A DNA stretch of 64,000 bases, from assembly GCF_000300455.3 (NCBI RefSeq), contig NZ_CP007215.2, positions 4,154,001 to 4,218,000 of the forward strand, given 5' to 3'. The stretch's first letter is position 1, and each line of letters begins with the position of its first letter. The position numbers and the translations under genes were made by a program. Below are positions 1 through 7,589 of this stretch, one piece after another. The stretch comes from Kosakonia sacchari SP1 (GTDB taxonomy: Bacteria > Pseudomonadota > Gammaproteobacteria > Enterobacterales > Enterobacteriaceae). The notes under the pieces are model-generated. The model did not search any database, had not been told where the DNA came from, and worked only from the letters and a program-made list of their open reading frames with translations.

Positions 1-61
1 GGAGGCGAAATGACGGGTTTTAAGAACAATCCGCAAGGGGCTAATTAGACAGGAGAAGTGA

Positions 62-87
62 CAGAGCACGGCGCAAACCGTGCTCTG
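62..87 (-). terminator. Hairpin just after prfC
   Basis: A perfect 10-bp inverted repeat with a 6-nt loop lies 8 bases beyond the prfC stop codon. It is well placed to end prfC transcription or protect its 3' end, but no T-run follows on the minus strand, so an intrinsic terminator is only possible. Bases 1-61 show no gene I can call. Confidence 0.4.
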
Positions 88-95
88 CAGAAGGA

Positions 96-1685
96 TTAAT
101 GCTCGCGAGTCTTGTGGAAAGTGACTTCCGGATAGCGTTCCTGCGTCAGATTCAGGTTTACCATCGTTGGGGCGATGTAAGTCAGGTTATCACCGCCATC
201 AAGCGCCAGCTGGATTTCGTTCTTACGTTTAAATTCCTCGAATTTCTTCACGTCAGTACTTTCAACCCAGCGTGCGGTCGCCACGTTTACAGACTCATAC
301 ACCGCTTCCACGTTGTATTCACTCTTCAGACGGGAAACCACCACGTCAAACTGCAGCACCCCCACCGCGCCGACAATCAGATCGTTGTTAGCGATGGGAC
401 GGAACACCTGCACCGCGCCCTCTTCTGAAAGCTGAACCAGGCCTTTAAGTAACTGTTTCTGCTTCAGCGGGTCACGCAGACGGATGCGACGGAACAGTTC
501 CGGTGCGAAGTTCGGAATACCGGTGAACTTCATCATCTCGCCCTGGGTGAAGGTGTCACCAATCTGGATCGTCCCGTGGTTATGCAGACCAATAATGTCA
601 CCCGGATAGGCTTCTTCTACATGAGAACGGTCGCCAGCCATAAAGGTCAGCGCGTCAGAGATAACCACATCTTTGCCGGTGCGCACCTGACGCAGCTTCA
701 TGCCCTTTTCATAACGACCGGAAACCACGCGCATAAACGCCACGCGGTCGCGGTGTTTCGGGTCCATGTTGGCCTGAATTTTAAAGACAAAGCCGGTGAA
801 TTTGTCATCATCTGCTTTCACTTCACGGGTGTCGGTTTTACGCGGCATTGGCGCAGGTGCCCACTCCACCAAACCGTCCAGCATATGATCGACGCCGAAG
901 TTACCCAGTGCGGTACCAAAGAAGACTGGCGTTAATTCACCGCTCAGGAACAGCTCTTTATCGAACTCGTTCGATGCGCCCTGCACCAGCTCCAGTTCAT
1001 CGCGCAGTTGCTGTGCCAGGTCTTCACCCACGGCTTTATCCAAATCCGGGTTGTTCAGACCTTTAACGATGCGCACTTCCTGAATGGTGTGGCCCTGCCC
1101 CGTCTGATACAGGTAAGTTTCATCTTTATAAAGGTGATAAACGCCCTTGAACAACTTACCGCAGCCAATCGGCCAGGTAATCGGCGCACAGGCGATCTTT
1201 AGCTCGTTTTCCACTTCATCCAGCAGCTCCATCGGATCGCGGATGTCACGGTCAAGTTTGTTCATAAAGGTCAGGATCGGCGTATCGCGCAGACGGGTAA
1301 CTTCCATCAGCTTACGGGTTCGATCTTCAACCCCTTTTGCCGCATCGATAACCATCAGGCAGCAGTCCACCGCCGTCAGTGTGCGGTAGGTATCTTCGGA
1401 GAAGTCTTCGTGCCCCGGGGTATCCAGCAAATTGACCAGGCTGGTTTTATACGGGAACTGCATCACGGAAGTGGTAATAGAGATACCACGCTGCTTTTCC
1501 ATCTCCATCCAGTCGGATTTTGCATGTTGGCTGGAGCCGCGGCCTTTTACCGTACCGGCGGTTTGAATCGCCTGTCCGAACAGCAGCACCTTTTCAGTGA
1601 TGGTGGTTTTACCGGCATCGGGGTGCGAGATGATAGCGAACGTGCGGCGCTTTGCTACCTCTTGTAAATAAGGAGACAACGTCAT
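96..1685 (-). CDS. prfC: Peptide chain release factor 3 (RF3)
   Basis: RF3 is a cytoplasmic translational GTPase that recycles RF1 and RF2 from the ribosome after peptide release. The 529-residue length equals that of E. coli RF3. The GTPase motifs are visible: the P-loop SHPDAGKTT around residues 20-28, DTPGHEDF at 88-95 and NKLD at 142-145, followed by the RF3-specific C-terminal half. It is the last gene of the minus-strand series holD-rimI-yjjG-prfC, separated from yjjG by 91 bases, which contain a plausible promoter of its own. The neighbourhood matches E. coli, where prfC also follows yjjG. Identification is close to certain. Confidence 0.98.
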   Translation of the reverse strand: MTLSPYLQEVAKRRTFAIISHPDAGKTTITEKVLLFGQAIQTAGTVKGRGSSQHAKSDWMEMEKQRGISITTSVMQFPYKTSLVNLLDTPGHEDFSEDTYRTLTAVDCCLMVIDAAKGVEDRTRKLMEVTRLRDTPILTFMNKLDRDIRDPMELLDEVENELKIACAPITWPIGCGKLFKGVYHLYKDETYLYQTGQGHTIQEVRIVKGLNNPDLDKAVGEDLAQQLRDELELVQGASNEFDKELFLSGELTPVFFGTALGNFGVDHMLDGLVEWAPAPMPRKTDTREVKADDDKFTGFVFKIQANMDPKHRDRVAFMRVVSGRYEKGMKLRQVRTGKDVVISDALTFMAGDRSHVEEAYPGDIIGLHNHGTIQIGDTFTQGEMMKFTGIPNFAPELFRRIRLRDPLKQKQLLKGLVQLSEEGAVQVFRPIANNDLIVGAVGVLQFDVVVSRLKSEYNVEAVYESVNVATARWVESTDVKKFEEFKRKNEIQLALDGGDNLTYIAPTMVNLNLTQERYPEVTFHKTREH

Positions 1686-1748
1686 AATGAAATCTTCTGT
1701 GTAATTGCGCGGCTTGAGGCCTCGCGATGATATACGAAAAATGCGGCT

Positions 1749-1776
1749 ATTGTACTCAACGGCGGAGTGCAGACAA
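1749..1776 (-). promoter_or_regulatory. Possible prfC promoter
   Basis: On the minus strand a TTGTCT box (1771-1776) and a TACAAT box (1749-1754) are separated by 16 bases, 64 bases upstream of the prfC start. The fit to the sigma-70 consensus is moderate, so this is inference. Confidence 0.35.
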
Positions 1777-2454
1777 TCAATGTTTACACAGGAGTTGCTC
1801 CAGTTCGTTCAGGGACGTGACGGTCCAGGTCGGGTTGATGCCTTCAGGCAGCGCGCGATCGTGCGCATTCAGCCAGCAGGTCGAAAGCCCGGCGTTAATG
1901 CCGCCCAGAATGTCGGATTCAGCCGTATCACCAACCATCAGCACGCGCGCACGATCCGGGTTACCCGCTTTTTGCAGCGCGTAATCAAAAATCTTCGCAT
2001 CGGGCTTCGCCACGCCGACTTCTTCGGAAATCACTAATAAATCAAAATAGTCGCGAAGGCCGGTGCGCTCCAGGCGAATTTGCTGCAAGGCGGTGAAACC
2101 GTTGGTGATGATGCCGAGTTTCGCCTGGCCTTTGAGGCTGTTCAGTAATGATACAGCGCCGGGCAGTGGCGCGCAGATTTCGGCCATCGCATTCAGAAAT
2201 GCGTCGTTAAGCGAACCGGCGGGAACGTTCAGGCGCTCAGACCAGCTCTGAAAGCGCTGGGTCTGCAACTGCAATGCGCTGATGGCACCGTTCTGGTAAT
2301 CCACCCACAGCGGTTTGTTAACCGATTGATATTCTGCAAAATCCTGATCGGTGAATGTCACGCTATAGTCAAGAAACATCCGTTGTAAGCCACCAAACGC
2401 ATCAAAGGTAAACAGCGTTTCGTCGGCATCAAAGAGTATCCAGTCCCATTTCAT
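1777..2454 (-). CDS. yjjG: Pyrimidine 5'-nucleotidase / dUMP phosphatase YjjG
   Basis: YjjG is a house-cleaning phosphatase of the haloacid dehalogenase superfamily that removes phosphate from dUMP, dTMP, UMP and non-canonical pyrimidine nucleotides. The N-terminus carries the nucleophile motif DADET (residues 9-13), an ITNG motif with the conserved Thr lies near residue 117, and [13 protein letters not shown] near residue 173 supplies the metal-binding acidic residues. The length of 225 residues matches the E. coli protein. It follows rimI by only 12 bases on the minus strand, so the two are very likely co-transcribed. Confidence 0.96.
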   Translation of the reverse strand: MKWDWILFDADETLFTFDAFGGLQRMFLDYSVTFTDQDFAEYQSVNKPLWVDYQNGAISALQLQTQRFQSWSERLNVPAGSLNDAFLNAMAEICAPLPGAVSLLNSLKGQAKLGIITNGFTALQQIRLERTGLRDYFDLLVISEEVGVAKPDAKIFDYALQKAGNPDRARVLMVGDTAESDILGGINAGLSTCWLNAHDRALPEGINPTWTVTSLNELEQLLCKH

Positions 2455-2466
2455 TACATCACCTTT

Positions 2467-2907
2467 TTAAATTGCTAAAGCCATCACTATCGCGTCTTCA
2501 CGCCCATTGGCAGTGGGGTAATAGTTACGGCGAATGGTCGCTTCGTTAAAACCTAAACTTTCGTACAGTGCAATAGCGCCAACATTAGAGGCGCGAACTT
2601 CCAGCCACAGCGTCAGCACGTCGCGCACTTCCAGTTCATGAATCAGATGTTCCAGCAACTGACGCCCCAGCCCTTTACGCTGCCAGGCCGGATCGACGGC
2701 GATGTTAAACAGCGTGGCTTCGTCGAGCACCACCTGGGTAATGGCAAATGCGGCCATTTCATTTCCGACCATCAACCGGTAGTTGAGATAGCGTTCGCCC
2801 TGATTGCTGGCCAGCGTTTTTTCGCTCCAGGGGAAGGCATGTGCCCGTGTTTCTATTTGATATGCGCGGGTTAAATCAGCCGTGCTGAGGGAAGAAATCG
2901 TGTTCAT
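2467..2907 (-). CDS. rimI: Ribosomal protein bS18 alanine N-acetyltransferase RimI
   Basis: RimI acetylates the N-terminal alanine of ribosomal protein bS18 using acetyl-CoA. The 146-residue product is one GNAT domain with the acetyl-CoA loop QRKGLGRQLL near residues 77-86 and the typical C-terminal ALYESLGF motif. The reading frame continues upstream, but the start at 2907 gives the family N-terminus (MNTISSL) and the normal length. It overlaps the 3' end of holD by 32 bases, the same kind of overlap seen in E. coli, which points to translational coupling. Confidence 0.95.
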   Translation of the reverse strand: MNTISSLSTADLTRAYQIETRAHAFPWSEKTLASNQGERYLNYRLMVGNEMAAFAITQVVLDEATLFNIAVDPAWQRKGLGRQLLEHLIHELEVRDVLTLWLEVRASNVGAIALYESLGFNEATIRRNYYPTANGREDAIVMALAI

Positions 2908-3289
2908 GTTCGCAGATTTGTTGCCATAACGCGGCGCGAGCCGCAGGGTTTGTGCGTAGCTCATCAACCGTCGGCGTCGCGACCTGAGCGCCTGCCAGCA
3001 CCTGCTGCGCTTCAACACCCAACCACCAGCTGTTGCACTGGCTTTCGGGCGGTAGCATGGCGACGCGATCCGGCGTCAACTGGAGGACTTGATCTTCTGT
3101 TACGGTTAGCGCGCACAGTACGTCGCTGACCAATGGATCGCTCAGCGTCGGCAATGTCGGTGAGATCATCACCAAACGGATATGCGCGGGCAGCGAAATA
3201 GCAATTTCCCCCTGCAGCGCCGCCGGGCGTCGCAAGGTCCACTGGGTAATGCCCAGTTGCTGTAATTGCCAGTCGCGTCGGGAAGTCAT
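2876..3289 (-). CDS. holD: DNA polymerase III psi subunit HolD
   Basis: Psi (137 residues) joins the clamp loader to the chi subunit (HolC), and so to single-strand binding protein. The N-terminal segment TSRRDWQLQQLGITQW, which in E. coli contacts chi, is fully recognisable, and the remainder follows the family to the C-terminal end. It heads the minus-strand operon holD-rimI-yjjG and is transcribed away from rsmC. The ATG at 3289 has a modest upstream purine stretch. Orthology is supported both by sequence and by the conserved divergent arrangement with rsmC. Confidence 0.95.
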   Translation of the reverse strand: MTSRRDWQLQQLGITQWTLRRPAALQGEIAISLPAHIRLVMISPTLPTLSDPLVSDVLCALTVTEDQVLQLTPDRVAMLPPESQCNSWWLGVEAQQVLAGAQVATPTVDELRTNPAARAALWQQICEHEHDFFPQHG

Positions 3290-3351
3290 CGTGAAACACT
3301 CCTGTATCAGGCGCGCAAATATAACAAACTCGACGAAATTGCGCCATCAAC

Positions 3352-3392
3352 ACGCAGCCAGTAAAGAGGCCGCGCGAAAGATAACGGGCATA
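3352..3392 (+). repeat. Direct repeat copy 1 in the holD-rsmC intergenic region
   Basis: About 41 bases beginning ACGCAGCCA recur 123 bases downstream at 3475-3515 with 32 identical positions by my count. The second copy contains the rsmC -10 box; in this first copy the matching place reads GGGCATAC, so no promoter remains. It looks like an old promoter-region duplication. Confidence 0.7.
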
Positions 3393-3474
3393 CACAAAAA
3401 CATACACACTGCGTCGCGGCGGCAAGGATTAGGCCTCCCAGGGGCTTTCATAAGTAAATGACAGGGCGATTAAG

Positions 3475-3517
3475 ACGCAGCCAACAAAGAGGCAGTTTGA
3501 AGGATAACGTGTATAAT
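3475..3517 (+). promoter_or_regulatory. rsmC promoter and direct repeat copy 2
   Basis: A perfect TATAAT (3512-3517) lies 29 bases before the rsmC start, with no good -35 hexamer at the right distance. The preceding 37 bases repeat those at 3352-3388. A good Shine-Dalgarno (AGAGGA, 3534-3539) follows. Confidence 0.6.
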
Positions 3518-3546
3518 CGCCGCCTGAATTTAAAGAGGAACCATTC

Positions 3547-4575
3547 ATGTCTGCTTATACCCCGGCAAGTGAAGTCTTGCTGCGCCACAGTGACGATTTC
3601 GAACCAAGCCGTATTTTATTTGCCGGCGATTTGCAGGATGACCTGCCCGCTCGCCTGGACACCGCTGAAAGCCGTGCCTGGACGCAACAATTTCATCAGT
3701 GGCAGACCTTAAGCCAGCAGATGGGTGAACGCGCCCGTTATAGCCTGGTGGCCGATAGCGAGACCGTCGGCGACAGCGACACGCTTATTTATTACTGGCC
3801 GAAAAATAAACCAGAAGCGCAGTTTCAGTTGATGAGCCTGTTATCACTGCTGCCGGTAGGCATCGATATTTTTGTGGTGGGTGAAAACCGTAGCGGTGTG
3901 CGCAGTGCCGAGCAGATGCTGGCTGAGTTTTGTCCGCTGAATAAAGTCGATAGCGCCCGCCGCTGTGGGCTATATCACGGCCGCCTTGAGAAGCAACCGA
4001 CGTTCGATCCGAACAGTTTCTGGGGCGAGTACACGCTGGATAATCTGACGATTAAGACCCTGCCGGGCGTATTTAGCCGCGACGGTCTGGATGTCGGTAG
4101 CCAACTTCTGCTGTCGACGTTTACGCCGCATACCAAGGGGAAAGTGTTGGATGTGGGTTGTGGCGCGGGTGTGCTTGCGACGGTACTGGCCAGCCACTCA
4201 CCAAAAGTGCGCCTGACGCTGTGCGATGTTTCCGCCCCGGCGGTAGAAGCCAGCCGCGCAACGCTTGCGGCGAACGGTATTGAAGGTGATGTTTTCGCCA
4301 GCAACGTCTTCTCAGAAGTCACAGGCCGCTTTGATATGATCATCTCCAATCCGCCATTCCATGATGGTTTGCAAACCAGCCAGGAAGCCGCGCAAACATT
4401 GATTCGCGGTGCGGTACGCCATCTTAACAGCGGCGGCGAACTGCGCATTGTTGCGAACGCCTTCCTGCCTTACCCGGACGTGCTGGATCAAACGTTTGGT
4501 TTCCATGAAGTCATCGCGCAGACAGGTCGATTCAAAGTATACCGTACGGTAATGACGCGCCAGGCGTTAAAGTAA
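3547..4575 (+). CDS. rsmC: 16S rRNA m2G1207 methyltransferase RsmC
   Basis: RsmC methylates guanine N2 at position 1207 of 16S rRNA in the 30S subunit, using S-adenosylmethionine. The 342-residue protein has the expected two-part layout: an N-terminal degenerate methyltransferase-like domain and a C-terminal catalytic domain with the SAM motif VLDVGCGAG (about residues 200-208) and the amine-methylase motif SNPPFHDG (about 267-274). The start at 3547 is preceded by AGAGGA at the right distance. It is divergent from holD and sits directly before the tRNA-Leu cluster, as on the E. coli map. Confidence 0.97.
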   Translation: MSAYTPASEVLLRHSDDFEPSRILFAGDLQDDLPARLDTAESRAWTQQFHQWQTLSQQMGERARYSLVADSETVGDSDTLIYYWPKNKPEAQFQLMSLLSLLPVGIDIFVVGENRSGVRSAEQMLAEFCPLNKVDSARRCGLYHGRLEKQPTFDPNSFWGEYTLDNLTIKTLPGVFSRDGLDVGSQLLLSTFTPHTKGKVLDVGCGAGVLATVLASHSPKVRLTLCDVSAPAVEASRATLAANGIEGDVFASNVFSEVTGRFDMIISNPPFHDGLQTSQEAAQTLIRGAVRHLNSGGELRIVANAFLPYPDVLDQTFGFHEVIAQTGRFKVYRTVMTRQALK

Positions 4576-4674
4576 CCTGCAGGCCCGGTGGAATCATTCA
4601 TCGGGCAAATTTCATCCCCTCGTCACGCCGCGTCCATTTTTACAGCGATCAGCCTCAGTCTGTGCAATTAACTA

Positions 4675-4702
4675 TTGACGAAAAGTTGAAAACATCTAGA
4701 AT
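4675..4702 (+). promoter_or_regulatory. Promoter of the tRNA-Leu operon
   Basis: TTGACG (4675-4680) and TAGAAT (4697-4702) are spaced by 16 bases and followed by the GC-rich discriminator GCGCCTCC. This is the classical architecture of a strong, stringently controlled stable-RNA promoter, 41 bases before the first tRNA. Confidence 0.85.
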
Positions 4703-4743
4703 GCGCCTCCGTGGTAACGATACTTCAAGAGTATCGATGGTAT

Positions 4744-4830
4744 GCGAAGGTGGCGGAATTGGTAGACGCGCTAGCTTCAGGTGTTAGTGTCCTTACGGAC
4801 GTGGGGGTTCAAGTCCCCCCCCTCGCACCA
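4744..4830 (+). tRNA. leuV/leuP/leuQ: tRNA-Leu (CAG), copy 1
   Basis: An 87-nt leucine tRNA with anticodon CAG in the loop CTTCAGGT, a long variable arm (stem GTCC/GGAC), the T-loop TTCAAGT and an encoded CCA end. It has eight C residues between T-loop and TCGC, as I recall for the E. coli leuQPV products. First of three tandem copies. Confidence 0.97.
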
Positions 4831-4858
4831 TAAACCACGTTGATATCGCTCGCACTGT

Positions 4859-4944
4859 GCGAAGGTGGCGGAATTGGTAGACGCGCTAGCTTCAGGTGTT
4901 AGTGTTCTTACGGACGTGGGGGTTCAAGTCCCCCCCTCGCACCA
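4859..4944 (+). tRNA. leuV/leuP/leuQ: tRNA-Leu (CAG), copy 2
   Basis: Second tandem tRNA-Leu(CAG). It differs from copy 1 at one variable-arm base (GTTC instead of GTCC, still able to pair by wobble) and has seven rather than eight C residues in the T-stem/acceptor run, giving 86 nt. The CCA end is encoded. The missing C leaves one acceptor or T-stem pair unexplained. Confidence 0.93.
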
Positions 4945-4975
4945 ACGAGGCGATATCAAAAAGTAAGATGACTGT

Positions 4976-5061
4976 GCGAAGGTGGCGGAATTGGTAGACG
5001 CGCTAGCTTCAGGTGTTAGTGTCCTTACGGACGTGGGGGTTCAAGTCCCCCCCTCGCACCA
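4976..5061 (+). tRNA. leuV/leuP/leuQ: tRNA-Leu (CAG), copy 3
   Basis: Third tandem tRNA-Leu(CAG), identical to copy 1 except for seven instead of eight C residues before TCGC, so 86 nt. The CCA end is encoded. It is separated from copy 2 by 31 bases, consistent with one processed transcript. Confidence 0.93.
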
Positions 5062-5094
5062 GATATCTTATTCTCTCCCTGAATCGCCCCCCTG

Positions 5095-5334
5095 TTACAC
5101 CATCATCTTTAAATTCAAGAGCATCAGCATCATTGCGCCAACCAGTGCAACGCCTGAAGGCAATAAAATAAAGTGACGTAAACGCTTATGGTAAAGCATG
5201 ACGGGTGTCAGTAATAAGCCCAGAAAAATCACCATTCGCCAAGCATTGACTGATAAATCCGCCAACATCAGCACAGCAACAATCACTCCAGGCACAACAA
5301 TTCCCCAGCCACTTCCCAGCGCTCGCTGCAACAT
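5095..5334 (-). CDS. yjjZ: DUF1435 inner-membrane protein YjjZ
   Basis: A 79-residue, very hydrophobic protein with about three predicted membrane segments, from GWGIVVPGVIVAVLML near the N-terminus to the LVGAMMLMLLNL stretch at the end. It matches the DUF1435 family, whose E. coli member YjjZ lies at this position between fhuF and the leucine tRNA genes. The start at 5334 was chosen over a longer frame because GAGAG lies 8 bases upstream and because a near-consensus Fur box sits just before it. The molecular function is unknown; the Fur site places it in the iron response. Confidence 0.8.
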   Translation of the reverse strand: MLQRALGSGWGIVVPGVIVAVLMLADLSVNAWRMVIFLGLLLTPVMLYHKRLRHFILLPSGVALVGAMMLMLLNLKMMV

Positions 5335-5352
5335 GGTTTCATCTCTCAAAAC

Positions 5353-5371
5353 GATAATGATAACCAATATC
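5353..5371 (-). promoter_or_regulatory. Fur box upstream of yjjZ
   Basis: The 19 bases GATAATGATAACCAATATC match the Fur consensus GATAATGATAATCATTATC at 17 of 19 positions and end 19 bases before the yjjZ start, a position that would block its promoter when iron is plentiful. Confidence 0.85.
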
Positions 5372-5590
5372 ATATGACATCTTTTCTCAATTGTCAGCCT
5401 GCGGTCATACGGTCGTATGAAGATTACTCATCATCTAATGACAGTCATTCAGGAAGGTGATAAATTAAGCGCTGCTTAAATCTAAATCCAAATCACTAAT
5501 TTTTCGCAATGACAGTTTCATTGCGTTACTTCTTTCTTCTTTTGACTCATAGCGCAGTAGTATATTGCGGATAAATAACGATTTTTAGGT

Positions 5591-6655
5591 ATGACATTAC
5601 AAACCTGGCAATCTCTATGTAATAAGAGATATCGATTGTCCCTACGACTCTTTTTACTGCTCAACGCAATCTCAGCTTTGTTCTCTATTGCTCTGCCGCT
5701 CTATAATCAGCGCGCGTTCACGTTTCCCGTATGCGCTATCTTCGCGGCGAGCATTGTGCTGCCCGTCTGGCAAAAGTGTTATCCAAAAATAAAAATCAAT
5801 ATCACATTCATCTCCCTTATATTTGGCTGCCTGTGGGCATGGCATGTGATAACCAAAGTCAGGTTACTCAATGACAACGCCTCCACCTACCTGCTTATTG
5901 CCTTGTTAAGTGTGCTTTTTATCGGCTCGATCGCTTTTTCAAATAACATTGTCGCCTTTTTGCTGCACTCTTTGCCCGTATTCGTGACATGTCTGTGGTT
6001 GAACGAAGGAGAAAGCGCAATCAGGCTTATTTACACCTTTGCGTTGCCAGTGCTGGGGATCTCTATCCAGCATGCGATCCAAAAACGTAATGATAGTTTT
6101 GCCCTTGCGCTGATGAACCGCCTGATGCAGGAGCGCAAAACGCTCAACGATCTGAGCATGCTTGACCCGCTAACCGGCCTGTACAACCGTCGAGGTTTGC
6201 AACACAAACTCAATAATTTGCTGGCCGTTGATGAGAGCTCGCGTTTCGTCCTGCTGCTCGATATTGATCACTTCAAAGCCTATAACGACCACTACGGCCA
6301 TATGATGGGCGATCAGGCGCTTATCCGCGTTTCTGCCGCTTTACGCGACGCTGTACGCTCCCGTGATATCGTCGCGCGCTTTGGCGGCGAAGAATTTATG
6401 ATCCTGCTGAATAATGTCGATGTCGAACAGGCGCGCCTTACCGGAGAGCGCATTCGTCAGAAAGTGTACGATTTAAAAATCCCACATATGTTTAACGAAA
6501 GCGTCGCCACGAACGTCACGATCAGCATCGGCATTGCGCCACTTGTCGACCACGATATTGATGCGGCGCTTTCGCTCGCCGATAAAGCGTTATATGAAGC
6601 CAAACATTTAGGTCGTAACAACATTCTGGTGAGTGGCGAGCTGCAAGTCGCTTGA
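5591..6655 (+). CDS. Membrane-bound diguanylate cyclase (GGDEF)
   Basis: A 354-residue protein that probably makes cyclic di-GMP from two GTP at the inner membrane. The N-terminal half (about residues 15-165) is a set of five to six hydrophobic segments, followed by a short linker and a GGDEF domain from about residue 185. The active-site loop is GGEEF (265-269), and the inhibitory product-binding motif RxxD is intact at 256-259 (RSRD), so both catalysis and feedback inhibition look preserved. No EAL domain is present. It lies between yjjZ and fhuF, where E. coli K-12 has no gene, so it is an insertion relative to that map. The signal sensed by the membrane part is unknown. Confidence 0.88.
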   Translation: MTLQTWQSLCNKRYRLSLRLFLLLNAISALFSIALPLYNQRAFTFPVCAIFAASIVLPVWQKCYPKIKINITFISLIFGCLWAWHVITKVRLLNDNASTYLLIALLSVLFIGSIAFSNNIVAFLLHSLPVFVTCLWLNEGESAIRLIYTFALPVLGISIQHAIQKRNDSFALALMNRLMQERKTLNDLSMLDPLTGLYNRRGLQHKLNNLLAVDESSRFVLLLDIDHFKAYNDHYGHMMGDQALIRVSAALRDAVRSRDIVARFGGEEFMILLNNVDVEQARLTGERIRQKVYDLKIPHMFNESVATNVTISIGIAPLVDHDIDAALSLADKALYEAKHLGRNNILVSGELQVA

Positions 6656-6712
6656 GGCGTGGTTGACGCTAACTTTACGATAAAAATGTTGCTATCGATT
6701 TTACCTCTAGCT

Positions 6713-6742
6713 AGGATTGGAAATCATTATCATTTAGATTTT
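6713..6742 (+). promoter_or_regulatory. Fur-like site upstream of fhuF
   Basis: The stretch around AAATCATTATCATTT fits overlapping Fur hexamers; one 19-base register (6713-6731) matches the consensus at 13 positions, with a perfect right half AATCATTATC. It lies 16-45 bases before the fhuF start, as expected for this Fur-regulated gene. Confidence 0.7.
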
Positions 6743-6757
6743 CTATCGGCTGGCGCT

Positions 6758-7546
6758 ATGACCTTTCGCACCGCATCGATCACCGAAAACATTATCTGGC
6801 GAAGCCGACTCACTGATGAGCGCGATTCGCTGGCAAATGCCATGCGGGAAACTATCGCCAGCACCCGCGAATATTTGCTCGATTTTATTCGTCTGAATGA
6901 ACCCGCGCCGTATACGGCAATGACGCTGGCTGAGTGGTCACGCCCTGCGGCATTGCAGTCACTTATCGCGACCTACTCCGATCATATTTACCGCAACCAA
7001 TTAACGCAGCCGCGTGAAAACAAACCGTTGCTGTCGCTATGGGCGCAGTGGTATCTCGGGTTGCTGGTGCCGCCACTATTATTGACGTTGCTGACGCAAA
7101 AAAACGCCATTGACCTCTCCCCGGAACATTTTCATGTCGAGTTTCATGAAACCGGGCGCGCCGCGTGTTTCTGGATTGATGTGCAACGGGATTCTAAGTT
7201 GTCGTCATATAACGATGCGCAGCGGATTTTTGCATTAACGACACAGGCGATGCTACCGGTTGTGCAGGCGCTGGAAACCACCGGCGATATCAACGCTAAA
7301 CTTATCTGGAGCAATACCGGTTATCTGATTAACTGGTGCCTGGGGGAACTCATTCCACAGCTAGGTGAAACGCGTGTCGCCGCGCTTCGCCAGCTTTGCT
7401 TTTTTGAAAAGCAGCTCGCGGACGGCAGTGATAACCCTTTGTGGCGCACAGTTGTCCTGCGCGACGGCGCGCTGGTACGTCGTACTTGTTGCCAGCGCTA
7501 TCGCCTGCCGGATGTTCAGCAGTGCGGTGACTGTACGCTGAAATAA
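6758..7546 (+). CDS. fhuF: Ferric siderophore reductase FhuF
   Basis: FhuF is a cytoplasmic [2Fe-2S] protein that reduces iron in hydroxamate siderophores such as ferrioxamine and coprogen, releasing it inside the cell. The diagnostic C-terminal cluster motif Cys-Cys-x10-Cys-x2-Cys is intact (RRTCCQ ... QQCGDC). The start at 6758 (MTFRTAS) gives 262 residues, the family length; the frame extends upstream through the Fur-like site, which is evidence against a longer protein. The adjacent diguanylate cyclase ends 102 bases earlier. Its natural partner in this window is the FoxA-type receptor at 50.5-52.6 kb. Confidence 0.95.
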   Translation: MTFRTASITENIIWRSRLTDERDSLANAMRETIASTREYLLDFIRLNEPAPYTAMTLAEWSRPAALQSLIATYSDHIYRNQLTQPRENKPLLSLWAQWYLGLLVPPLLLTLLTQKNAIDLSPEHFHVEFHETGRAACFWIDVQRDSKLSSYNDAQRIFALTTQAMLPVVQALETTGDINAKLIWSNTGYLINWCLGELIPQLGETRVAALRQLCFFEKQLADGSDNPLWRTVVLRDGALVRRTCCQRYRLPDVQQCGDCTLK

Positions 7547-7548
7547 GT

Positions 7549-7577
7549 AGAGGGCGATAAATCGCCCTCTTCGTTTT
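7549..7577. terminator. Bidirectional terminator between fhuF and the EIIC gene
   Basis: A perfect 10-bp inverted repeat (AGAGGGCGAT / ATCGCCCTCT) followed on the plus strand by TCGTTTTT. It serves fhuF and probably also the convergent PTS gene. Confidence 0.85.
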
Positions 7578-7589
7578 TATTCGACACTA

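Noticed and set aside
2467-3018. Longer rimI reading frame starting at 3018
   Set aside because: The extra 37 residues overlap holD deeply and have shadow-like composition; the start at 2907 gives the family length.
4744-5061. tRNA-Leu cluster as integration site of a genomic island
   Set aside because: No integrase gene or truncated tRNA repeat is found nearby; the genes downstream (yjjZ, fhuF) are the same as in E. coli.
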